From contig JAGNNG010000110.1 in assembly GCA_017990795.1 (NCBI GenBank), positions 1 to 6,469 on the forward strand: a DNA stretch of 6,469 nucleotides. The letters are read 5' to 3'. Made by a program: the position numbers and the translations under genes. Numbering within the stretch: position 1 is the first letter of the stretch; each line of letters begins with the position of its first letter. Shown here one piece after another: positions 1-6,469 of this stretch. This DNA is from Deltaproteobacteria bacterium. Lineage in GTDB: Bacteria; Myxococcota_A; Polyangia; Palsa-1104; JAEUJZ01. The notes beneath the pieces were generated by a model. That model did no database searches, was not told where the DNA came from, and worked only from the letters and a program-made list of their open reading frames with translations.

Positions 1-737
1 ATGACGTGGTGGCTGGTGATCTCGGCGCTGCAGACGCTGGTGCTGATTCCTTATTTGGTGTGGCGCTTCGGCAAGGGCGCGTTCTGCGGCTGGATCTGCT
101 CTTGTGGAGCGCTCGCCGAGACGCTGGGCGACACGCAGCGCACCAAGATGCCGCACGGACCGCTCTGGAACCGTCTGAACATGATCGGTCAGGGCATTTT
201 GGCAATCGCGGTGCTGTTGCTGGTGCTGCGCGTCTATGGCTGGCTTGCGCCCTCATCGTGGGCCGCGCACAAGTTTCACCTGCTGATGGAAGGTAAAAAC
301 GACGCCGGGCAGCTGGTGAACTACCTAAGCTACAAGTGGCTGGTCGATATCTTCTTCGGCGGCATCTTGGGCGTCGGGCTGTACTTTAAGTACTCGGGGC
401 GGGTGTGGTGTCGCATCGCCTGTCCGCTGGCGGCGCTGATGCACATCTACGCGCGGTTTTCGCGCTTCCGTATCTTCTCCGAGAAGAAAAAGTGCATCAG
501 CTGCAACGTCTGCACCTCGGTGTGCCACATGGGCATCGACGTCATGAACTTTGCAAACAAAGGCCAGCCGATGCAGGACCCCGAATGCGTCCGCTGCTCC
601 GCCTGTGTGCAAGGCTGTCCGACGGGCGTACTGAGCTTTGGCGAAGCCGACAAGAATAACCAAATCCGCAAGCTCGACCGGCTGCCCGCCAGCCTGGTGC
701 AGATCCGCGAGAACCCGGCAGCCAAGGCTCGTCGCTC

Positions 738-741
<4 letters not shown>
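1..741 (+). CDS. Membrane polyferredoxin, NapH/NosR/CcoG-like 4Fe-4S protein (probably 5'-partial)
   Basis: Probable membrane-bound electron-transfer protein carrying two ferredoxin-type [4Fe-4S] clusters on the cytoplasmic side. In the 246 residues visible, hydrophobic segments lie at about 4-22, 62-80 and 112-130. Two membrane-proximal cysteine motifs follow the NapH/NosR pattern: CGWICSCGA (C29, C33, C35) and CRIACP (C137, C141). A C-terminal ferredoxin domain has C165-x2-C168-x2-C171-x3-C175 and C196-x2-C199-x2-C202-x3-C206-Pro. Family members normally have at least one more transmembrane helix before the first Cys motif, and the reading frame is open at base 1, so the ATG at position 1 is probably an internal Met and the true start lies upstream. 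The stop codon overlaps the GTG of the downstream sigma-54 regulator, implying co-translation. The electron donor and acceptor cannot be read from this fragment. The domain call is firm; the physiological role is not known. Confidence 0.82.
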
Positions 742-2138
<1,397 letters not shown>

Positions 2139-2165
2139 CCGCCGCGCAGTTTCTAGCGCCGACCG

Positions 2166-2194
2166 TTGCAGCCATCAGGCGAGCTTGGCATAGT
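2166..2194 (+). promoter_or_regulatory. Candidate leaderless promoter of the DHS-like gene
   Basis: A TTGCAG hexamer (2166-2171), a 17-bp spacer and CATAGT (2189-2194; 4/6 to TATAAT with the key A2 and T6) resemble a sigma-70 promoter. Seven bases separate CATAGT from the ATG at 2202, so transcription would begin at or one base before the A of the start codon. No Shine-Dalgarno sequence lies ahead of that ATG, which fits a leaderless message. It would also mean that the in-frame TTG at 2166 is part of the -35 box, not a start codon. The -35 box is weak (3/6). This is inference from spacing only. Confidence 0.35.
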
Positions 2195-2201
2195 CCGCGC
2201 C

Positions 2202-3509
2202 ATGTCTACCCGCTATCCCTGTGGCGGCGCAGCGTCGCCCACCTCGCCGTCAGACTCGCAAGCTGTAACCCACGAAGCTCCGGCTCGTCGCACCGTGCAT
2301 GTTCGTCGCATCGATGAAGTCGAGACGCTGGACGAGCTGTTCCGCTCCTGCCTGCCAGCATTTGGAGGCGCGTTTCTGCGTCGCATCTACACCATCTTGG
2401 ACGACGCGATCGGCGCTGGCTGTCCGCTGACGCTGGCGATCGCTGGACCGGTCACCGTCTCGGGCCAACACCAGACGTGGCTGTTGCCGCTGCTAGAGAC
2501 GGGCTGGATCGCCTACTTATCGACGACGGATGCGGTCTGCTACCACGATGGCCACCGCAGCCTCGACCAGCACCGCGATCCCGTCCACGAGGTCCCGATC
2601 TTCGGCAACGACGGCGCACTGCGGGACGAGGGCACCATCCGCGTCACCGACATGGCGTTCGATGAGCAAGTACTGCTCGATCAAGATCGCTTCCTGACCG
2701 CCGTGCTCAGCCGCCCCGAGTTTCAGTGCAAGATGACCGGCACCGAACTGCGCTACCGCCTGGGCGAGTACTACGCGGCGCAGGAAAAACAAAATGACGT
2801 CTCGCCCGGACTTTTGGCGACCTGCCATCGACTGGCGATTCCAGTCTTTGTCGGCGCGCCGGGCGACGGCAGCGTGTTTCTAAATGCGATGAAGCTGTGG
2901 GCGATGGGCAAAGCAGGGCTGCGTCCAAACAGCAGCTTTGAGCTGGACCTGCAGGCGGAGGTGTTCGAGTCCTGCGCATACCATCGCTGGGGTCTGTTTG
3001 ACCACGAAGCACGTGCCTTAGCGACGTTGATCCTGGGCGGCGGCGTACCCAAAAACTACAACCTGCAGCCCGAGCCCGCGCTGTCGCAAGTGCTAGGCCT
3101 GCCCGACGTACGCGGCTACGCTTTCGATGTGCAAATTACGACTGCACCGATCACCGATGGCTCGCTGTCTTCGTGTCCGCCGGCGGAAGCGGTGACCTGG
3201 GGCAAGGTCGATAAAGACGTGTACTTGCAGACGACCGAGAGTATGCAGGGCGACTACACGGTGGTGCTGCCGTTTCTGATCAAGGCGCTGCTCGACAACC
3301 GTGCTCGCTATGCCCGCTGGGCCGAGCGCATGGGCGAAGAAGCGCTGTTTGCTCAGCACCCCAAGGCCAAAGGCTACCTACGTCCGCGTGAAGGCTACCG
3401 TCTGTTTGAACAGCGTGACGGCTTGGTGCAAAAGCTGACCGATGCGGTGCGCGACAATGCCGACTGGCTGCAGGCGACGATGACCTACCCGCTAGCGCTG
3501 CGGAAATAA
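2202..3509 (+). CDS. Deoxyhypusine synthase-like protein (NAD-dependent aminobutyl transferase family)
   Basis: 435-residue cytoplasmic protein of the deoxyhypusine synthase (DHS) fold, which uses NAD to move a 4-aminobutyl group from spermidine. Bacteria lack eIF5A, so the acceptor here is not hypusine precursor; a polyamine role such as homospermidine formation is the best guess. Numbered from ATG 2202: N-terminal 35 residues are low-complexity; the DHS core runs from about 38 to 370. Visible matches are SGQHQTWLLPLLETGW with LSTTDAV (87-112), IPVFVGAPGDGS (213-224), LGGGVPKN (278-285) and PAEAVTWGK (327-335), where E329, W333 and the Schiff-base Lys K335 correspond to E323/W327/K329 of human DHS. 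Positions matching human D243, H288 and D316 are Leu, Asn and Leu. A tail of about 60 residues follows the core. An in-frame TTG at 2166 would add 12 residues, but ATG 2202 is preferred because a promoter-like element covers the TTG. The stop lies one base before rlmH, suggesting an operon. Confidence 0.85.
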   Translation: MSTRYPCGGAASPTSPSDSQAVTHEAPARRTVHVRRIDEVETLDELFRSCLPAFGGAFLRRIYTILDDAIGAGCPLTLAIAGPVTVSGQHQTWLLPLLETGWIAYLSTTDAVCYHDGHRSLDQHRDPVHEVPIFGNDGALRDEGTIRVTDMAFDEQVLLDQDRFLTAVLSRPEFQCKMTGTELRYRLGEYYAAQEKQNDVSPGLLATCHRLAIPVFVGAPGDGSVFLNAMKLWAMGKAGLRPNSSFELDLQAEVFESCAYHRWGLFDHEARALATLILGGGVPKNYNLQPEPALSQVLGLPDVRGYAFDVQITTAPITDGSLSSCPPAEAVTWGKVDKDVYLQTTESMQGDYTVVLPFLIKALLDNRARYARWAERMGEEALFAQHPKAKGYLRPREGYRLFEQRDGLVQKLTDAVRDNADWLQATMTYPLALRK

Positions 3510-3510
3510 C

Positions 3511-3936
3511 GTGAAGCTGCTGGTGGTGGCAGTGGGCAAGCTGCGTGACGCCTGGGTGGCCCAGGGCTGCGCTGAGTACATGACGCGCCTGCGCCCTCGG
3601 CTGCCCGTCGAGATCATTGAAGTGAAGACCGATGCGCAGCTGCCCGAGCGCCTACCGCCGCGTTACCTGCGCTGGGTGCTCGACGAGCGCGGCGTGCAGC
3701 CGACCTCTCGCGAGCTGTCGGGGAAGCTGGCGCAGGCGATGCAATCCGGCGCGCCTGGGATTGCGCTGTGCATCGGGGGCGCCGACGGTCATCTTCCCGA
3801 GCTGCGCAGCCGCGCCGACTACCTGCTGGGCCTGTCAAAGCTGACGCTGCCACACCGACTGGCGCGACTGATCGCCCTGGAACAGCTGTACCGCGCCGTC
3901 TCGATTCTGGATGGCAGTCCGTATCATCGCGATTAA
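3511..3936 (+). CDS. rlmH: 23S rRNA (pseudouridine-1915-N3)-methyltransferase RlmH
   Basis: SPOUT-class, trefoil-knot methyltransferase that acts as a dimer on assembled 70S ribosomes, adding a methyl group from S-adenosylmethionine to N3 of pseudouridine 1915 in helix 69 of 23S rRNA. Visible hallmarks are the N-terminus MKLLVVAVGKLRDAWV, the SAM-site strand IALCIGGADG (84-93, Gly-Gly at 89-90), the knot segment LSKLTLPHRLARLIALEQLYRA (108-129) and the invariant C-terminus SPYHRD. At 141 residues it is about 14 shorter than E. coli RlmH; the missing part is the helical segment after about residue 48, away from the knot. The GTG start is one base after the stop of the DHS-like gene, with a weak GGAAA four bases upstream, so translation is probably coupled to the preceding gene. 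The last codons and the stop form part of a long hairpin. It is not next to rsfS, its usual neighbour in many bacteria. Confidence 0.95.
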   Translation: MKLLVVAVGKLRDAWVAQGCAEYMTRLRPRLPVEIIEVKTDAQLPERLPPRYLRWVLDERGVQPTSRELSGKLAQAMQSGAPGIALCIGGADGHLPELRSRADYLLGLSKLTLPHRLARLIALEQLYRAVSILDGSPYHRD

Positions 3937-3958
3937 GTAGCGATCGTACGGACAGCCA
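3912..3958. terminator. Long imperfect hairpin between convergent genes, probable bidirectional terminator
   Basis: Two 19-nt arms (3912-3930 and 3940-3958) flank a 9-nt loop, 3931-3939. Pairing inward is 4 bp (TGGC/GCCA), an A-A mismatch, 7 bp (GTCCGTA/TACGGAC), one G-U, a C-C mismatch, then 5 bp (ATCGC/GCGAT). The rlmH stop codon (3934-3936) lies in the loop. The acyl-CoA synthetase stop on the other strand lies 15 bases outside the right arm, so the structure follows both genes. There is no clear U-tract on either side, so it may work as an RNA 3'-end stabiliser or with Rho and not as a classical intrinsic terminator. Confidence 0.5.
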
Positions 3959-3973
3959 ACCCAGCCGTCTGAG

Positions 3974-5842
3974 TTAGCCTTCTTGCGCGGAGTCAGCCTC
4001 GGGGTACATGGCGTCGATCTGCGTGGCATAGCGCGTGTAGATGACCTTGCGCTTTAGCTTTTGGCTTGGGGTCATCTCGTCGTTGGCGACGGTAAAGTCG
4101 CGCCCGAGCAAGGTGATGCGCTTGATCGTCTCAAAGCGCGCCAGCGTCTTGTTCAGACGGTCGACATGCTCTTGAATCAGCGCCAGCACCTTGGGCTCGT
4201 GCGCCAGCGCATCCAGGTCTTCGGACAGCCCGGACTCCCTTGCAAACGCCAGCGCACGCTCGGGTTCAAGCGTCAGCAGCGCCGTCAGGTACTTACGGCT
4301 TTCACCGACGATTACAGCCTGCGCAATTAGCGGAATGCTACGCAGCTGCCCCTCTAGGAGCTGCGGCGCCACGTACTTGCCGCCTGAGGTCTTAAACAGG
4401 TCCTTTTTCCGATCCGTGATCCGCAAAAAGCCGTCGCTGTCGATCTCGCCGACGTCGCCGGTATAGAGCCAGCCGTCTTTGATGGCCTGCGCCGTCGCCT
4501 CGGGGTTTTTGAAGTAGCCGGCGCAGACGTTGGGGCCTTGGAACAGCACCTCACCGTCTTCAGCCAGCTTCAGCGTCGTGCCCGGCAGCGGTCGACCGAC
4601 GGTGCCAAGCCGCGTATGACCGGGCTTTGCCGCGTTGCAGGTCAGCGGCCCAGAGCTCTCGGACAGCCCATACACTTCGTAGATCGGCAGCTGCAGCGAC
4701 AGGAAAAAATCGAGCACATCCTTGCGAATCGCCGCCGAGCCCGTGATTGCCACGCGCACACGCTCAAGCCCCAGCGCAGTCTTGAGCTTGGTAAAAAACA
4801 GCTTCTGCGCCAGCTTCTCTTCCAGCACCAGCAGACCGAAGGGCTTGCCGCTATCCAGGCGGTAGCGACCGGAGCGAGTACCGACATCGCGGGCCCACGC
4901 AATCACTCGTCGTTGTAGCGGCGAGGCCTGCTGCAGCTTGGTCACAACCCCAGCTTGAAACTTCTCCCAGACCCGCGGCACTGCCAAAAACAGCGTCGGG
5001 CGCGCTGCTAGCAGCGTCTCTTTGATGCGCTCGATGCCGCCGCTGAAATAGACGCGCGCGCCACTGGTGATGGTCAGATACAGCGAGAACAGCTGCTCGG
5101 CGATATGCGACATCGGCAGATACGACACCACCACGTCTTTTTCGTCCGCGTGGTGGATCTGCAGCGCGCAGGCCGCAGTCCAGGCCAGGTTGTGATGGGT
5201 CAAGATCACGCCCTTAGGCGTCCCCGTCGTCCCCGAGGTGTAGATAAGCGACGCAATCTGATCCGGCTGGAGGTTCTCGATCCGCTCGGCCACCGTCGGA
5301 AGCGAGGCCGTACCGCTACTTAAGAACTGGTCCCACGGCTGCAGCAGCTTGCCGCCCGACGCTGCAGTCAGCGCCAGATCTTCGGCAGACAGCGCCGCGT
5401 AGCCATCCATCATAACCACTCGCCGAAGCTGCGGCAGCGTCGCCAGATGTGGCTGCAGCTTCTGCCACTGCTGCAGGTTCTCTAGCACCGCCACCCAGGC
5501 CTCGCTGTGCCGCAGGATGTAGGCCGTCTGCTCAGCGGTTGAGGTCTGATAGATGCCCACGGTCATGCCGCCGGCCATCTGCGCCCCGATCGCCGCGAGC
5601 ACCCACTCCACCCGACTATCGGCGACGATACCAACCGCACCACCGACGGGCATGCCCAAGTCGATGCAAGCTGCGGCAAACGCGCGCGCACGCTGCTCGT
5701 ACTCGGCAAAGGTCAGCGGCACAAACTCGTCGCCACCTCCCCCTTTTACGCGAGCATACAGCGCCGGAGCGGACGGGCGGCTCCGCGCATGGCCAATCAG
5801 GCGGTCGACAATCAAGTCGCGACGAATCGCGGAGCTGCTCAT
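3974..5842 (-). CDS. Long-chain fatty acid--CoA ligase (AMP-binding enzyme, FadD15/FACS type)
   Basis: 622-residue adenylate-forming enzyme that activates a long-chain fatty acid with ATP to an acyl-AMP and then transfers it to coenzyme A, feeding beta-oxidation or lipid synthesis; usually membrane-associated without a transmembrane helix. Core motifs in order: P-loop YTSGTTGTPKG (201-211), LPMSHIAEQ (242-250), gate-region VPRVWEKF (288-295), ITGSAAI (366-372), YGLSESSG (391-398), YTGD (460-463), the hinge and fatty-acyl signature ITDRKKDLFKTSGGKYVAP (475-493), and the C-terminal adenylation Lys in MTPSQKLKRK (about K595). Length about 600 and the DLFKTSGGKYVAP signature are typical of long-chain rather than acetyl-CoA synthetases. 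The gene is intact. The ATG start at 5842 has no Shine-Dalgarno sequence but has a well-spaced promoter directly upstream. It is convergent with rlmH and divergent from the lipoprotein gene, so it is likely monocistronic. Chain-length preference cannot be read from sequence. Confidence 0.95.
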   Translation of the reverse strand: MSSSAIRRDLIVDRLIGHARSRPSAPALYARVKGGGGDEFVPLTFAEYEQRARAFAAACIDLGMPVGGAVGIVADSRVEWVLAAIGAQMAGGMTVGIYQTSTAEQTAYILRHSEAWVAVLENLQQWQKLQPHLATLPQLRRVVMMDGYAALSAEDLALTAASGGKLLQPWDQFLSSGTASLPTVAERIENLQPDQIASLIYTSGTTGTPKGVILTHHNLAWTAACALQIHHADEKDVVVSYLPMSHIAEQLFSLYLTITSGARVYFSGGIERIKETLLAARPTLFLAVPRVWEKFQAGVVTKLQQASPLQRRVIAWARDVGTRSGRYRLDSGKPFGLLVLEEKLAQKLFFTKLKTALGLERVRVAITGSAAIRKDVLDFFLSLQLPIYEVYGLSESSGPLTCNAAKPGHTRLGTVGRPLPGTTLKLAEDGEVLFQGPNVCAGYFKNPEATAQAIKDGWLYTGDVGEIDSDGFLRITDRKKDLFKTSGGKYVAPQLLEGQLRSIPLIAQAVIVGESRKYLTALLTLEPERALAFARESGLSEDLDALAHEPKVLALIQEHVDRLNKTLARFETIKRITLLGRDFTVANDEMTPSQKLKRKVIYTRYATQIDAMYPEADSAQEG

Positions 5843-5848
5843 GGGGCC

Positions 5849-5878
5849 ATGCTAGCCAGGGTTAGCCCCTCGACACAA
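5849..5878 (-). promoter_or_regulatory. Candidate leaderless promoter of the acyl-CoA synthetase gene
   Basis: On the minus strand, TTGTGT (5878-5873), an 18-bp spacer and TAGCAT (5854-5849; 4/6 to TATAAT with T1, A2, T6) are followed by exactly six bases and then the ATG at 5842. This puts the expected start of transcription on the A of the start codon. A six-base A-tract (5892-5887) lies at about -45 to -50, where an UP element would be. The absence of a Shine-Dalgarno sequence agrees with a leaderless message. This has not been tested and rests on spacing and hexamer similarity. Confidence 0.45.
5851..5866. promoter_or_regulatory. Short inverted repeat inside the acyl-CoA synthetase promoter, possible operator
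   Basis: GCTAGCCAGGGTTAGC is an imperfect dyad (GCTAgCC/GGtTAGC with one G-T pair). It overlaps the -10 hexamer and the spacer of the proposed promoter, a position where a bound repressor would block polymerase. Flanking GGGG (5843-5846) and CCCC (5866-5869) add further symmetry. It does not match a fatty-acid regulator site known to me (FadR, PsrA), and short dyads arise by chance in GC-rich DNA. Confidence 0.22.
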
Positions 5879-5902
5879 GCGGGCGATTTTTTGCGCGCAG
5901 CT

Positions 5903-5930
5903 GCCGCACGTACCCCGACAGCGGCTTTTT
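5903..5930 (+). terminator. Terminator-like stem with T-tract in the divergent intergenic region
   Basis: GCCGC (5903-5907) pairs with GCGGC (5921-5925) across a 13-nt loop and is followed directly by TTTTT (5926-5930). The form is that of a weak intrinsic terminator reading rightwards. No plus-strand gene ends here, so it could only stop antisense transcription leaving the acyl-CoA synthetase region, or attenuate a longer leader of the lipoprotein gene. The stem is only 5 bp. Confidence 0.22.
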
Positions 5931-5984
5931 CGCACCGAGCAAAGCTGCGACTGCTACATTGAGCTACGTGCTGTCCTCTTGTTT

Positions 5985-5989
5985 GGGAG
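5985..5989 (+). promoter_or_regulatory. Ribosome binding site of the lipoprotein gene
   Basis: GGGAG lies six bases ahead of the ATG at 5996. It is the clearest Shine-Dalgarno sequence at a gene start in this window and fixes that start. It contrasts with the two genes here that have none. Confidence 0.6.
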
Positions 5990-5995
5990 TGCCTA

Positions 5996-6469
5996 ATGAC
6001 CGCGACTCAGAACTCGACTAAGACCCCGGTTCACGCTCAATACTGCTTGGGATCGTCTACGCGCTGGTTGGCAACAGTAGCGCTGGTGGGTGCTGCTCTA
6101 CTGGTCTCTGCCTGCGATGAGGGCGGCTCCACGATGCCCACGCCAACGGGTCCGGACATGGCAATGCCACCGCCAGCACTGGGGTTGGTACGGATTGGCA
6201 GTTCCTCGTTTACCGTCGGGCCGACGACCTATTCGCAGTCGGCAGCGACAGCGCTGTTTATTGACCCGCTTTCCAGTGCCGCAGGCTGCGCACGAACTAC
6301 CGTCGGAGAATGTACTGCCTATCGCTGCACCGGCAGTTCGTTCAGCTTGCCGCACGCGGGCACCATCACCTTGCAGGCAGGCACTAGCCCGATCTCTGTA
6401 ACTACGCGCGGCGACGGTAGCTACCTAGAGTACCGCAACACCAGCGGCTCGGACTTTATGCCCGGTCAA
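5996..6469 (+). CDS. Putative lipoprotein of unknown function, 3'-partial (runs off the window)
   Basis: The frame stays open from ATG 5996 through the last base (158 codons). A positively charged N-region (K9, H13, R23) is followed by a hydrophobic stretch at about 24-39 (WLATVALVGAALLVSA) and a lipobox LVSAC with C40 as the probable lipidated cysteine, so the product should be exported by Sec and anchored by signal peptidase II processing. D41 at the +2 position is the inner-membrane retention signal in E. coli; whether that rule holds here is unknown. Then comes an acidic/Gly start (DEGGS), a Pro/Met-rich linker (about 47-62) and a Ser/Thr/Gly-rich, beta-looking region with cysteines at 98, 106 and 111. 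I do not recognise the mature domain. A TTG at 6047 would give a shorter 22-residue signal peptide, but the GGGAG ribosome binding site supports 5996. The gene diverges from the acyl-CoA synthetase across about 150 bp. Confidence 0.75.
   Translation, partial: MTATQNSTKTPVHAQYCLGSSTRWLATVALVGAALLVSACDEGGSTMPTPTGPDMAMPPPALGLVRIGSSSFTVGPTTYSQSAATALFIDPLSSAAGCARTTVGECTAYRCTGSSFSLPHAGTITLQAGTSPISVTTRGDGSYLEYRNTSGSDFMPGQ

Noticed and set aside
2187..2204. GG-N10-GC spacing (TTGGCATAGTCCGCGC) resembling a sigma-54 promoter just upstream of the DHS-like gene
   Set aside because: The -12 half lacks the TTGC context, and transcription would start inside the coding region. The sigma-70-like reading of the same bases fits better.
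5839..5850. Three-codon upstream reading frame (Met-Ala-Pro-stop) whose TGA overlaps the acyl-CoA synthetase ATG
   Set aside because: Its ATG overlaps the proposed -10 hexamer, would not be transcribed from that promoter and has no ribosome binding site; most likely chance.
5449..5865. 138-codon plus-strand frame opposite the N-terminal part of the acyl-CoA synthetase
   Set aside because: Arg/Pro/Ser-rich low-complexity translation opposite a well-conserved enzyme; shadow frame.
5955..5960. TACATT as a -10 box for the lipoprotein gene
   Set aside because: No acceptable -35 hexamer lies 16-18 bp upstream, so the promoter of this gene cannot be placed with confidence.
6098..6355. Minus-strand and alternative plus-strand frames in 6090-6401
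   Set aside because: They overlap the frame starting at 5996, which has a ribosome binding site, signal peptide and lipobox; the alternatives are Arg-rich with none of these.

Overview
The window is a gene-dense, GC-rich bacterial segment. Strong use of GC-ending codons, a sigma-54 response regulator, a putative lipoprotein with a Pro/Met linker (PDMAMPPP) and a deoxyhypusine-synthase-like protein point to a Myxococcota/deltaproteobacterium-like organism. That placement is an inference from style, not from a marker gene. There are no RNA genes, insertion sequences, CRISPR arrays or phage genes. Intergenic space is short, the longest stretch being about 150 bp.

Layout. (i) 1-2138, plus strand: the C-terminal part of a membrane polyferredoxin of the NapH/NosR/CcoG type, overlapping by 4 bases (GTGA) a complete NtrC-type sigma-54-dependent response regulator. 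(ii) 2202-3936, plus strand: a deoxyhypusine-synthase-like protein followed one base later by rlmH, the 23S rRNA pseudouridine-1915 methyltransferase. (iii) 3974-5842, minus strand: a 622-residue long-chain acyl-CoA synthetase, convergent with rlmH. (iv) 5996 to the window end, plus strand: the start of a putative lipoprotein, divergent from the acyl-CoA synthetase. It is open at the window edge.

How the genes work together. The redox protein and the regulator are translationally coupled and probably belong to one signalling or redox unit. The deoxyhypusine-synthase-like gene and rlmH look like a two-gene operon joining polyamine-type chemistry to ribosome maturation. The acyl-CoA synthetase stands alone and activates fatty acids.

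Most interesting signals. Two genes (the DHS-like gene and the acyl-CoA synthetase) have a -35/-10 pair placed so that transcription should start at or next to the A of the ATG, and neither has a Shine-Dalgarno sequence, so both look leaderless. A long imperfect hairpin with 19-nt arms carries the rlmH stop codon in its loop and lies between the two convergent genes. The DHS-like enzyme keeps the catalytic Lys and NAD-site motifs but has lost several residues that bind spermidine in eukaryotic DHS. I saw no obviously new defence or mobile system.
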